Assembly (NCBI GenBank): GCA_050303435.1
Contig: JBNLBT010000068.1
Span: forward strand, 1-18,437
DNA from: JBNLBT01 sp050303435
GTDB taxonomy: Bacteria > Pseudomonadota > Gammaproteobacteria > Xanthomonadales > Marinicellaceae
Direction of reading: 5' to 3'
Length of the DNA stretch: 18,437 nt
The notes beneath the pieces were generated by a model. That model was not told where the DNA came from. It did no database searches and saw only the letters and a list, made by a program, of their open reading frames with translations. Each line of letters begins with the position of its first letter. Position 1 is the stretch's first letter. The translations under genes were made by a program, and so were the position numbers. Below are positions 1 to 6,666 of this stretch, in pieces.

Positions 1-165
1 TGGGTCCCAGAACATGGCGACACCGGCATCGGTCACGCCGCGTTTGAGCATTTCCGCCAGCGCAAAGGCATCCGCTCCGGACACGCGCACCACGCCAATG
101 CCGCCGGCCCCGGGGGCGGTGGCAATGGCGGCAATGGTGTCTTTGGTGGTTTTGTTCTCAGCCAT
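1..165 (-). CDS. mnmE: tRNA modification GTPase MnmE (N-terminus only, cut by window edge)
   Basis: Reading leftwards from the ATG at 165 gives 55 residues beginning MAENKTTKDTIAAIATAPGA, followed by GGIGVVRVSGADAFALAEML. The DTIAAIATAPG-GGIGVVRVSG pattern is the N-terminal formyl-THF-binding domain of MnmE (TrmE), which with MnmG makes cmnm5U at the wobble position of certain tRNAs. The GTPase domain lies outside the window. The start follows the yidC stop after 24 bases, and MnmE commonly follows yidC in gammaproteobacteria. I chose 165 because the homologous region begins a few residues later; no clear Shine-Dalgarno sequence precedes it. Confidence 0.9.
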   Translation of the reverse strand, partial: MAENKTTKDTIAAIATAPGAGGIGVVRVSGADAFALAEMLKRGVTDAGVAMFWDP

Positions 166-189
166 GGCCTGGCCGACGCTGCGTCCGGA

Positions 190-1902
190 TCAGGCCGGTT
201 TTTCCTGATTTTCAATGCGTTTGGTGATCACCCACTGTTGCGCCAGTGACAACACCGAGTTGACCGCCCAGTACAGCACCAGGCCTGACTGGAAGAAGGC
301 AAACAACACGGAAAAGGCGATCGGCAAAAACTTCATGATTTTTTGCTGCATCGGATCCATGCCCGGGTGCGGTGTCAGCATCTGGGTCATGTACATGGCC
401 GCGGCATTGATTGCCGGCAAAATGTAGTAGGGGTCTGGACTGCTCAAATCCTGCAACCACAGGATGAAGGGCGCCTGGCGCAATTCAACGCTTTCCAGCA
501 ACACCCAGTACAGGGCAATGAACACCGGAATCTGCACCAGCAAAGGCAAACAGCCGCCCAGGGGGTTGACCTTCTCTTTTTGATACAGCTTCATCATTTC
601 TTCATTGAATTTCTGCCGATCGTCCTTGTAGCGTTCTTTCAGTGTGGTCAGTCGCGGTTGCAGTTTGCGCATGCGCGCCATGGAGCGGTATTGCGATTCC
701 GACAATTTGAAAAACAGCGCTTTGATCAACACCGTCAACAAGACAATGGCCCAGCCCCAGTTGCCCACCAGGGCGTGGATTTTTTCCAGCAGCCAGAACA
801 ATGGCTTGGCGATCACAGTGAACATGCCGTAATCCACGGTCAACTCCAGACCTTTGGCCACTTGCGGCAGGTCATCCTGCAGTTTGGGGCCAATGTATAG
901 CGTGGAGGTAAAGGTTCTTTCTGTGTGCGCTGGGAGGCTCTTTGCAGGCGCCGTATAGCGCACCATGTACGGGGTGGTTTTTTCCGCCTTGTACAGGGTT
1001 TCAATGCGCACATTGTCCTTGCCGGGAATGGCCGCGGTCATGAAATAGTGCTGCACCATGGCGATCCAGCCGGATTGCGCGCCGGCAAAACTGCCGCCGC
1101 CGGATCCACGGATGTCTTCAAAATCAACGCGCTCGTAACCTTCGTTGGCGTCATAGAAGCCGGCGCCTTTGAACGACATGCGGCCGGAGTCGTTGAATGA
1201 GCCCTGCGATGAGGCCCACGGGTTGCTGCGTTCAATCTGATGGTATTCGGCCACCGTCCAGGGTTGATCGGTGTTGTTTTGCAAACGCTGCTGCACTTCA
1301 ATGGTGTAGCCGTCGGCACTTAAGGTATAGCTTTTAACCAGGGTGCCGTGTGGCTGTTGGCTGGTGAACACGATTTGTGCGCGGCCTTCTGTGATGCGTC
1401 CCGGGTTTTCGCTGAGGTCGAACAACAGGTTGTGGGCAAAGTTGTGCGGTTGTCCCGCCAGACCGTTTTTGGCGAAATACGGTTGCGTGTGGTATTGCAA
1501 CAGTTTGATGTTCTCTGTCGCGCCCTTTTCAACCGGGTATTTTTTTAATTCGGCGTAGACCAGGGTGCCGCCGGTGCGAGAAAATTCCAAAATCAAGTCA
1601 TTGGTTTCCACGCGCTCGGTGTCTCCAATCCACGCGTCTTTTTGCAACGCGGGTGCCTTCGACGTGTTGCTGGGCTCCAAAGGCTCTATGCTTGGCACAT
1701 CACCGTCGCTGATTGGTGTCGTTGGGCTGGGCACATCTTCAGGCACGTTCACGCCCGAATTCAGCGCCGCGGTGTCTCCGATTGAAACCGTTTCACCTTG
1801 CGCTTGACTCTGCGGTTGTGCGTAATCCTTCTGCCATTCGACGTACAGCAAAAAACCCAGAAAAAACAATGAAATCAGCAGAAAGTTTTTTGAATTGTTC
1901 AT
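190..1902 (-). CDS. yidC: Membrane protein insertase YidC
   Basis: A 570-residue inner-membrane insertase (the E. coli protein is 548) that inserts and folds membrane proteins alone or with SecYEG. An N-terminal membrane anchor (residues about 5-20, ending LLYVEW) leads into a large periplasmic beta-sandwich domain. The C-terminal core carries the family pattern: GCLPLLVQIPVFIALYWVLL, a PYYILPAINAAAMYMTQ helix, the DPMQQKIMKFLP segment and FQSGLVLYWAVNSVLSLAQQ. The open frame extends 13 codons further upstream, but the ATG at 1902 is preferred: MNNSKNF directly precedes the anchor helix, and this ATG overlaps the rnpA stop as ATGA. That implies translational coupling. The yidD gene usually found between rnpA and yidC is absent. 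Confidence 0.97.
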   Translation of the reverse strand: MNNSKNFLLISLFFLGFLLYVEWQKDYAQPQSQAQGETVSIGDTAALNSGVNVPEDVPSPTTPISDGDVPSIEPLEPSNTSKAPALQKDAWIGDTERVETNDLILEFSRTGGTLVYAELKKYPVEKGATENIKLLQYHTQPYFAKNGLAGQPHNFAHNLLFDLSENPGRITEGRAQIVFTSQQPHGTLVKSYTLSADGYTIEVQQRLQNNTDQPWTVAEYHQIERSNPWASSQGSFNDSGRMSFKGAGFYDANEGYERVDFEDIRGSGGGSFAGAQSGWIAMVQHYFMTAAIPGKDNVRIETLYKAEKTTPYMVRYTAPAKSLPAHTERTFTSTLYIGPKLQDDLPQVAKGLELTVDYGMFTVIAKPLFWLLEKIHALVGNWGWAIVLLTVLIKALFFKLSESQYRSMARMRKLQPRLTTLKERYKDDRQKFNEEMMKLYQKEKVNPLGGCLPLLVQIPVFIALYWVLLESVELRQAPFILWLQDLSSPDPYYILPAINAAAMYMTQMLTPHPGMDPMQQKIMKFLPIAFSVLFAFFQSGLVLYWAVNSVLSLAQQWVITKRIENQEKPA

Positions 1903-2267
1903 GACTTGACGTGTTGTTTCCGTGCGGTTGCGCGTAACCACAACCGGTTCAGAGATTCAATCAGACCACCGTTGTTGTGCCTGCTTGCGTTTTTTTTTGC
2001 GATCACTACAAAATCCGCCCCGGGCAAAGCGTGGCGCCTGAAAGTTTCCCGGATCAAGCGTTTGATCCGGTTGCGCTCCACCGCGCGTTTATTGACTTTT
2101 TTGGACACCACCACGCCGAGTCGGGCGTGTTCCGCGGCGCAGGAATAATGCATCAGGACGAGAAACAAATCGTCCTGTATTTTTGTGTTTTTTTTAAAAA
2201 CCCGGTCGTAGTTTGGTTTATTCAACAACCGGGTGTGTTTGGGAAAATGCTGATCAACCCGGATCAA
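1899..2267 (-). CDS. rnpA: Ribonuclease P protein component
   Basis: Protein subunit of RNase P, which removes 5' leaders from tRNA precursors. The family pattern is clear: a start FPKHTRLLNKPNYDRVFKK, then LGVVVSKKVNKRAVERNRIK and RLIRETFRRH (the basic RNR helix), then DFVVIAKK. No ATG or GTG lies in the right place. The best start is the TTG at 2267, which overlaps the rpmH stop (TTGA) and gives 122 residues, a normal length. The open frame continues upstream to 2546, but there it only reads rpmH in another frame. Its stop overlaps the yidC start, so rpmH, rnpA and yidC are chained by overlaps. The TTG start is an inference from family alignment and may keep RnpA expression far below L34. 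Confidence 0.93.
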   Translation of the reverse strand: MIRVDQHFPKHTRLLNKPNYDRVFKKNTKIQDDLFLVLMHYSCAAEHARLGVVVSKKVNKRAVERNRIKRLIRETFRRHALPGADFVVIAKKNASRHNNGGLIESLNRLWLRATARKQHVKS

Positions 2268-2398
2268 GGAGTCAACCGCTTGCGCCCTTTGGCTCGACGT
2301 GCGTTGATCACCGCGCGCCCGCCTTTGGTTTTCATGCGCGCTCTGAAGCCGTGTGTCCGCGCTCTTTTCAATGTGCTCGGCTGGAATGTTCTTTTCAT
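2264..2398 (-). CDS. rpmH: 50S ribosomal protein L34
   Basis: A 44-residue, strongly basic protein starting MKRTFQPSTLKRARTHGFRA and ending NARRAKGRKRLTP, which is the L34 signature almost throughout. L34 belongs to the large ribosomal subunit. It is the first gene of the leftward operon, about 56 bases downstream of the expected start point of the promoter at 2461-2489. Its TGA overlaps the likely TTG start of rnpA. The Shine-Dalgarno sequence is weak: the bases before the ATG read ACGGGTATATATC. Confidence 0.97.
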   Translation of the reverse strand: MKRTFQPSTLKRARTHGFRARMKTKGGRAVINARRAKGRKRLTP

Positions 2399-2460
2399 GA
2401 TATATACCCGTCAGTCTTTGGCTGGATTGCACTTCATGCGCAATCGGAAAAAGGGGCTGG

Positions 2461-2489
2461 ATAATACTGTTTTTTCGCACTGTTTTCAA
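2461..2489 (-). promoter_or_regulatory. Sigma70-type promoter of the rpmH-rnpA-yidC-mnmE operon
   Basis: On the minus strand TTGAAA (2489-2484) and TATTAT (2466-2461) are separated by exactly 17 bases, close to the sigma70 consensus. Transcription would start near 2454, giving a leader of about 56 bases before rpmH. The call rests on the sequence match and position only. Confidence 0.75.
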
Positions 2490-2571
2490 TACTTTTTTAC
2501 CGCAACCAGCCATCGCCACACCGCGTGTCGGCAGAAGAATCTTCAAAGTCCCTCGATTTTTAAAGATTTAT

Positions 2572-2580
2572 TGCTATACT
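2572..2580 (+). promoter_or_regulatory. Probable dnaA promoter (extended -10)
   Basis: TGCTATACT at 2572-2580 is an extended -10 element (TG-n-TATACT) in an otherwise AT-rich setting. There is no convincing -35; TCGATT at 2553-2558 matches only three consensus bases. A start near 2587 would leave an unusually long leader of about 220 bases before the dnaA ATG. A second, closer promoter was not seen. Confidence 0.45.
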
Positions 2581-2806
2581 TACTGCGCCTTGATTGTCTC
2601 CTGCACCGGTTAAATGTTGATGACAGCAGAGAAGCCAACGTGATCTCTGCCGCTGACGGCATGATTCGTTTCAGTTCTGACACCGAAGGCTTGGGTTCAG
2701 GCATCGGCGGGCCCCCGGATGTCAGTCGATTTTTGCGCTGACGACCCGGATCCTGCGCCGCGTGTCTGTGGGTTGTGAACGTATAACCGGAAGATCTGAT
2801 CAACGC

Positions 2807-4114
2807 ATGTGGGATCGTTGTCTAAACCGCCTGGAAGCTGAAATATCCGCCGAGGAAATTGCCCTGTGGATCAAGCCACTGGTGAGTCGTGTGCAGGGCG
2901 AGAATCTGATGTTGCTGGCGGCCAACGACATCGTGATTGACAAAATCAACGCGCGCTATCTGCAGCACATCCGCGCCGCGGTGCATGAAGTGTTTGGCTC
3001 GCATGTGACTGTTCAGCTGAAACTGGCACACGCCGGTGAGTCGGCATCGCCACAGAACCAGACAAAAACACCCCGCCAGCCCGCGGCCCTGATGACCTCC
3101 AACATCGACAAGCGATTCACCTTTGACAATTTCATTGAAGGTCGCTCAAATTCCATTGCCAAGGCCTCGGCTTTGCAGGTCGCACAAAAAGTGGTGACGC
3201 AATTCAACCCCTTGCTTTTGTACGGCAGCACGGGGCTGGGAAAAACCCATTTGTTGCACGCCATTGGCAATAAAATCATCGAAGGCGACCCGCAGGCGGT
3301 GGTCTGCTATCTGCACTCGGAGCAGTTCGTCAACAACATGATCAACGCGCTCAGGCAAAACAAAATCGATGAATTCAAACAGAAATACCGCTCCGTCAGC
3401 GCCCTGATGATCGACGACATTCAGTTTTTCGCCGGCAAAGAGCGTTCTCAAGAGGAATTTTTTCACACGTTCAATGCGCTGCTGGAAGGGCAGCAACGGG
3501 TGATCATCACCTGCGACCGCTTTCCCAAGGAAGTGGACGGTTTGCAGACGCGTCTGAAATCTCGCCTGGGCTGGGGTTTAAGCGTTGCCATAGATCCCCC
3601 TGAATACGAAACACGTGTGGCCATTCTGCAGGAAAAAGCCGAGCGCCTGGGGTTTGCCATTCAAGACAAAGTGGCCTACTTTCTGGCCAAACAAATCAAG
3701 TCCAATGTGCGCGAGCTGGAGGGCGCGTTGAACACCTTGTGGGCCAACGCCAATTTCACCGGCAGCAAGATTGATCTGGAATTCACCAAAAACACCCTCA
3801 AGGAATTGTTCAATGTGCACCATCGGCACATCGGCGTGGAACAGATTCAGAAAATCGTTTCCACCTACTACAACATCCGTCTGTCCGATCTGACCGGTAA
3901 ATCGCGCAAACGCTCCATCGTGCGGCCGCGGCAACTGGCGATGTTTCTGACCAAGGAGCTGACCGACAAGAGTTACCCGGAAATCGGCGAGTTGTTCGGC
4001 GGCAGAGACCACACCACGGTGCTGCACGCGTTTCGCAAAATTGAATCGGAAATGCTGGCCAACCCGGACTTGAAAGAGGACAAACAGAAGATTGTGAATA
4101 AACTGACTGAATAA
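2807..4114 (+). CDS. dnaA: Chromosomal replication initiator protein DnaA
   Basis: Initiator AAA+ ATPase that binds DnaA boxes and melts oriC. The 435-residue product shows domain I from the start (MWDRCLNRLEAEISAEEIAL, then WIKPL, as in other DnaA N-termini) and a short polar linker at about 75-100. The AAA+ domain has Walker A GSTGLGKTH (140-148) and Walker B LMIDD (200-204). Domain IV ends with the DNA-binding signature GGRDHTTVLHAFRKIE from 398. The frame is open 15 codons further up to a GTG at 2762, but family alignment favours the ATG at 2807. The nearest Shine-Dalgarno-like GGAAG lies 13 bases before it, which is far. At 435 residues it is somewhat shorter than E. coli DnaA (467), from a short linker. 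Confidence 0.98.
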   Translation: MWDRCLNRLEAEISAEEIALWIKPLVSRVQGENLMLLAANDIVIDKINARYLQHIRAAVHEVFGSHVTVQLKLAHAGESASPQNQTKTPRQPAALMTSNIDKRFTFDNFIEGRSNSIAKASALQVAQKVVTQFNPLLLYGSTGLGKTHLLHAIGNKIIEGDPQAVVCYLHSEQFVNNMINALRQNKIDEFKQKYRSVSALMIDDIQFFAGKERSQEEFFHTFNALLEGQQRVIITCDRFPKEVDGLQTRLKSRLGWGLSVAIDPPEYETRVAILQEKAERLGFAIQDKVAYFLAKQIKSNVRELEGALNTLWANANFTGSKIDLEFTKNTLKELFNVHHRHIGVEQIQKIVSTYYNIRLSDLTGKSRKRSIVRPRQLAMFLTKELTDKSYPEIGELFGGRDHTTVLHAFRKIESEMLANPDLKEDKQKIVNKLTE

Positions 4115-4293
4115 TTCTGTATGGCTTGTGGATAAAATGTGGATAAAATATAATGATTTTTTTATCAACAGTTTTTCCACAGATTGTTGAGCGCAGAATT
4201 CTCCAAAAAAATATTTTAAATCAATAACTTAAAAGATTTAAACAGCTGTTGTTCAAGACAATAAAAACTAATATTTTATATATATAAATAAAG
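4115..4293. other. Probable replication origin oriC (DnaA boxes and AT-rich unwinding region)
   Basis: Between dnaA and dnaN lie two perfect DnaA boxes in reverse orientation, TGTGGATAA at 4127-4135 and 4138-4146, 11 bp (one helical turn) apart. A third box, TTTTCCACA, lies at 4173-4181 (plus), and a one-mismatch box, TTATCAACA, at 4162-4170. From about 4200 to the dnaN ATG the sequence is overwhelmingly A and T (for example AATATTTTATATATATAAAT), which fits a duplex-unwinding element. Position next to dnaA, box cluster and AT-rich tract together make this the best origin candidate; function is inferred. Confidence 0.8.
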
Positions 4294-5394
4294 ATGTTAT
4301 TCACCATTCAGAGAGAAACCTTGCTGACCCCGTTGACGCAGATTTGCGGTGTGGTTGAGCGCAAGCAGACATTGCCTGTTTTGGCCAATGTGTTGATTCA
4401 GGCAACCGACAATCGATTGGCCTTAACCACCAGTGATCTGGAAGTTGAGATGCGCTCTTTTTGTCCGGCCGATGTTTCTCAAGCAGGTGAAATCACAGTG
4501 CCTGCGGTTAAATTGTTGGACATCTGCAAGGCTTTGCCCGACGGCGCGATGTTGTCGGTGGCTTTGCTGGACGGCAAATGCGTGATCGAAACAGGCAAAA
4601 GTAAATTCAGCCTGAGCACCTTGCCTGCCACTGAATTCCCGCTGATTGAAGACATCGAAGAATACCAGCATGTGTCGGTGAAAGCCGCGGATCTGAAACG
4701 ACTGTTGGCGCAAACTGTGTTTTGTATGGCGGTGCAGGATGTGCGGTATTTTCTTAACGCCCTGCTGTTCGATATTCTGGAAGATAAATTCCGTTGTGTA
4801 TCGGCTGATGGTCATCGCCTGGCTTTGGCTGAATGCGAACACGACAACCCGGATCAGATAAAAAAACAAATTCTGGTGCCGCGCAAAGGTGTGTTGGCAT
4901 TGCAGAAAATGATCGCCGATCCCGAATCCATGATCACCATCAACATCGGTCGCAATCACGTCAACGTGGTGATTGATGAAGTCAGCATGACCTCCAAACT
5001 GGTGGACGGACGTTTTCCTGACTATGAATCGGTGATCCCGTTGAACATGGAAAATGCATTCATCGCCGACAAGCAATCACTCAAACGTGCTTTGCAACGG
5101 GTGGCCATCCTGTCCAATGAACAATACCGGGGCGTCAAACTCAGCATTTCTCCAGACACGCTGACCATTGTTGGACACAACCCTGAGCAGGAGCAGGCTG
5201 AGGAAGTGTTGTCCATTGAGACACGCATCGAAGACATCAACACAGCGTTCAACGTCAACTACCTGTTGGACGCGACGCAGGCCATTGATGGGGATCAAAT
5301 CCAGTTCAGCTTCAAAGAAGCGCTGAGCAGTTGTCTGATCAAACACCCGGATAAACTCAATTGCCGTCTGGTGGTGATGCCGCTGCGACTCTAG
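4294..5394 (+). CDS. dnaN: DNA polymerase III beta sliding clamp
   Basis: The beta clamp tethers Pol III to DNA as a ring-shaped dimer. The 366-residue protein begins MLFTIQRETLLTPLTQICGV, then VERKQTLPVLANVLI, and has TTSDLEVEM and VSADGHRLALAECE. It carries the VDGRFPDYESVIP segment of the second domain and ends RLVVMPLRL; all are clamp hallmarks and the length equals the E. coli protein. The ATG is preceded by TAAATAAAG with no Shine-Dalgarno sequence, because the AT-rich origin element runs up to it. It is followed after 27 bases by recF, as in many gammaproteobacteria. Confidence 0.98.
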   Translation: MLFTIQRETLLTPLTQICGVVERKQTLPVLANVLIQATDNRLALTTSDLEVEMRSFCPADVSQAGEITVPAVKLLDICKALPDGAMLSVALLDGKCVIETGKSKFSLSTLPATEFPLIEDIEEYQHVSVKAADLKRLLAQTVFCMAVQDVRYFLNALLFDILEDKFRCVSADGHRLALAECEHDNPDQIKKQILVPRKGVLALQKMIADPESMITINIGRNHVNVVIDEVSMTSKLVDGRFPDYESVIPLNMENAFIADKQSLKRALQRVAILSNEQYRGVKLSISPDTLTIVGHNPEQEQAEEVLSIETRIEDINTAFNVNYLLDATQAIDGDQIQFSFKEALSSCLIKHPDKLNCRLVVMPLRL

Positions 5395-5421
5395 TCAATC
5401 TGCCACAGCAATCGGCTGGGC

Positions 5422-6486
5422 ATGTTTCTGCACACCCTACAACTGCATCAATTCAGGCGGTTTACTGATTGGACTTTACACACCACCCGCAGGCACAACG
5501 TGTTGTGCGGAGACAACGGTGTGGGAAAAACCACCGTTCTTGAAGCGGTGCATTTTCTTTCCACGGGCAAAAGTTTTCGCAACACGCCGATCAAAGGATT
5601 GATCAAAAACGGTTGCGATGCATTGACACTGTACGCGGAAATAGAAGACCGCAGCAGCGCGGTGCAATTTAAACTGGGCACACAACGCAGTCGCCAGGGC
5701 GAAAAGCTGATCAAGCTCAACGGTGAGTCTGTACCACAACAGGCACAGATTGCCCGCCGATTCCCAGTCATCGCCATTGATCCAGACGCCTACCTTTTTG
5801 TTGATAAGCCACCGGCCGCACGACGCGCGTTCATGGATTGGTTGTTGTTTCACGTGAAACACGATTATCTGAAACTCTGGAAAAACACCCATCAGGCCAA
5901 TAAACAGCTCAATCATCTGTATCGCCATCAACGTGACACACCGGCATTGAGGCAATGGGAACAGACGTATCTGCAATTTGCTGAACCTTTGCATCGGCTG
6001 CGGGAAGAAACGTTCAACTGGCTCAGAGAAGAGGTGATCTCTGAAGCCACGCGATTTTTACCCGGGCTGGCGATAGATTGCGTGTATTATCCGGGGTGGG
6101 GTCATGAAAAAACGCTGTCAGAATCGTTGCAGAATAACCGAAGCCGTCACATGAAATATGGGCACCTGTTGACCGGGGTGCACAAAATGGATGTGCGCCT
6201 GCTGGTGGAAAAACAACCGGCCAGTCATGTATTGTCCCGCGGGCAGAAAAAAACCCTCTCCATGTTGTTTCATTTGGCGCACCTCAAGTTGATTCAGTCA
6301 CACACTCAGATCAACCCGATGGTGTGCGTGGATGATCTGGATGCTGAGTTGGATGAAGGCAAAGTGCGGATGTTGGCTGAACGACTTAATAACGAGGCGT
6401 CGCAAGTGTTTATCAGTACTTTGCAACCCAAACTGGTGCAGGCGCATTTTAATGACGTGGAGGTGTTTCACGTGAAACATGTTTGA
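5422..6486 (+). CDS. recF: DNA replication and repair protein RecF
   Basis: SMC-like ATPase that with RecO and RecR loads RecA at gaps. The 354-residue product (E. coli 357) has Walker A GDNGVGKT at 30-37, followed by VLEAVHFLSTGKSFR. A DPDAYLF segment lies near 120, the ABC signature LSRGQKKTLSM starts at about 271, and a Walker B-like VCVDDLDAELD follows near 300. The upstream gap of 27 bases lacks a strong ribosome binding site. Unusually, the pentapeptide FHVKH occurs twice (143-147 and 349-353, one residue before the stop). Both copies are encoded by identical 16-bp parS palindromes, so this gene also carries centromere-like sites. Confidence 0.97.
   Translation: MFLHTLQLHQFRRFTDWTLHTTRRHNVLCGDNGVGKTTVLEAVHFLSTGKSFRNTPIKGLIKNGCDALTLYAEIEDRSSAVQFKLGTQRSRQGEKLIKLNGESVPQQAQIARRFPVIAIDPDAYLFVDKPPAARRAFMDWLLFHVKHDYLKLWKNTHQANKQLNHLYRHQRDTPALRQWEQTYLQFAEPLHRLREETFNWLREEVISEATRFLPGLAIDCVYYPGWGHEKTLSESLQNNRSRHMKYGHLLTGVHKMDVRLLVEKQPASHVLSRGQKKTLSMLFHLAHLKLIQSHTQINPMVCVDDLDAELDEGKVRMLAERLNNEASQVFISTLQPKLVQAHFNDVEVFHVKHV
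5846..5861. promoter_or_regulatory. parS site 1 (ParB binding palindrome inside recF)
   Basis: TGTTTCACGTGAAACA is a perfect 16-bp palindrome identical to the widely conserved chromosomal parS sequence bound by ParB/Spo0J. It encodes FHVKH in RecF. Location about 1.7 kb from the candidate origin fits the known origin-proximal placement of parS. Confidence 0.9.
6464..6479. promoter_or_regulatory. parS site 2 (3' end of recF)
   Basis: A second exact copy of TGTTTCACGTGAAACA lies 618 bp from the first and encodes FHVKH one residue before the RecF stop. Two exact 16-bp copies this close are far beyond chance and fit a parS cluster next to oriC. Confidence 0.9.
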
Positions 6487-6487
6487 A

Positions 6488-6528
6488 GAATCGACTTCGA
6501 CTCGATTCAATACGCAAAATTCTTTTGC
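6488..6528. repeat. Two small inverted repeats after recF
   Basis: GAATCGA (6488-6494) pairs with TCGATTC (6502-6508) across 7 bases, starting two bases after the recF stop. GCAAAA (6514-6519) pairs with TTTTGC (6523-6528) across TTC. They could form weak terminator hairpins for recF or be protein-binding sites; neither has a proper T-run. Confidence 0.4.
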
Positions 6529-6579
6529 CGGGTTGCTTATCCTGCGGGCCTTGTAAAAAAGCAGGCTTTGCGGGCATTC

Positions 6580-6611
6580 AAATAGAGCGCCACAGTTTCT
6601 AAAATAGAGCG
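6580..6611. repeat. Direct repeat upstream of the gyrB promoter
   Basis: AAATAGAGCG occurs at 6580-6589 and again at 6602-6611, a period of 22 bp (about two helical turns). The second copy ends 21 bases before the gyrB -10 element, around where a -35 element would lie. The arrangement fits tandem binding sites for a regulator on one face of DNA, but no regulator is identified. Confidence 0.4.
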
Positions 6612-6629
6612 GAGAACCAGGGTGTTTTT

Positions 6630-6638
6630 TGCTATAAT
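6630..6638 (+). promoter_or_regulatory. Probable gyrB promoter (extended -10)
   Basis: TGCTATAAT is a perfect extended -10 element (TG-n-TATAAT) 28 bases before the gyrB ATG. There is no recognisable -35 at the right distance, consistent with an extended -10 promoter. The start point would be near 6645. Confidence 0.6.
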
Positions 6639-6666
6639 AAACCGTTTGTGAATTGACTGAGTTACA

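Larger units (their letters stand above)
2399..2806. other. Divergent rpmH-dnaA intergenic region (408 bases, no gene)
   Basis: This stretch holds the leftward rpmH promoter (2461-2489) and the probable rightward dnaA promoter (2572-2580). It also holds an inverted repeat at 2626-2632 / 2644-2650 inside the dnaA leader. I found no match to the DnaA-box consensus TTWTNCACA here, so I place the origin on the other side of dnaA. Short open frames on both strands show no recognisable protein. Confidence 0.7.

Noticed and set aside
2268..2546. Upstream extension of rnpA
   Set aside because: These codons are rpmH and its leader read in another frame; RnpA family alignment begins near FPKHTRLL.
2760..2790. 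TGTGAACGTATAA before dnaA as a DnaA box
   Set aside because: Its best alignment to TTWTNCACA has at least two mismatches in core positions.
2543..2803. 86-codon minus-strand frame in the rpmH-dnaA gap
   Set aside because: Overlaps the divergent promoter region and shows low-complexity basic/serine-rich sequence with no domain or start signal.
3578..4180. 200-codon antisense frame over the dnaA end and oriC
   Set aside because: Shadow of dnaA; no motif, and it begins inside the DnaA-box region.
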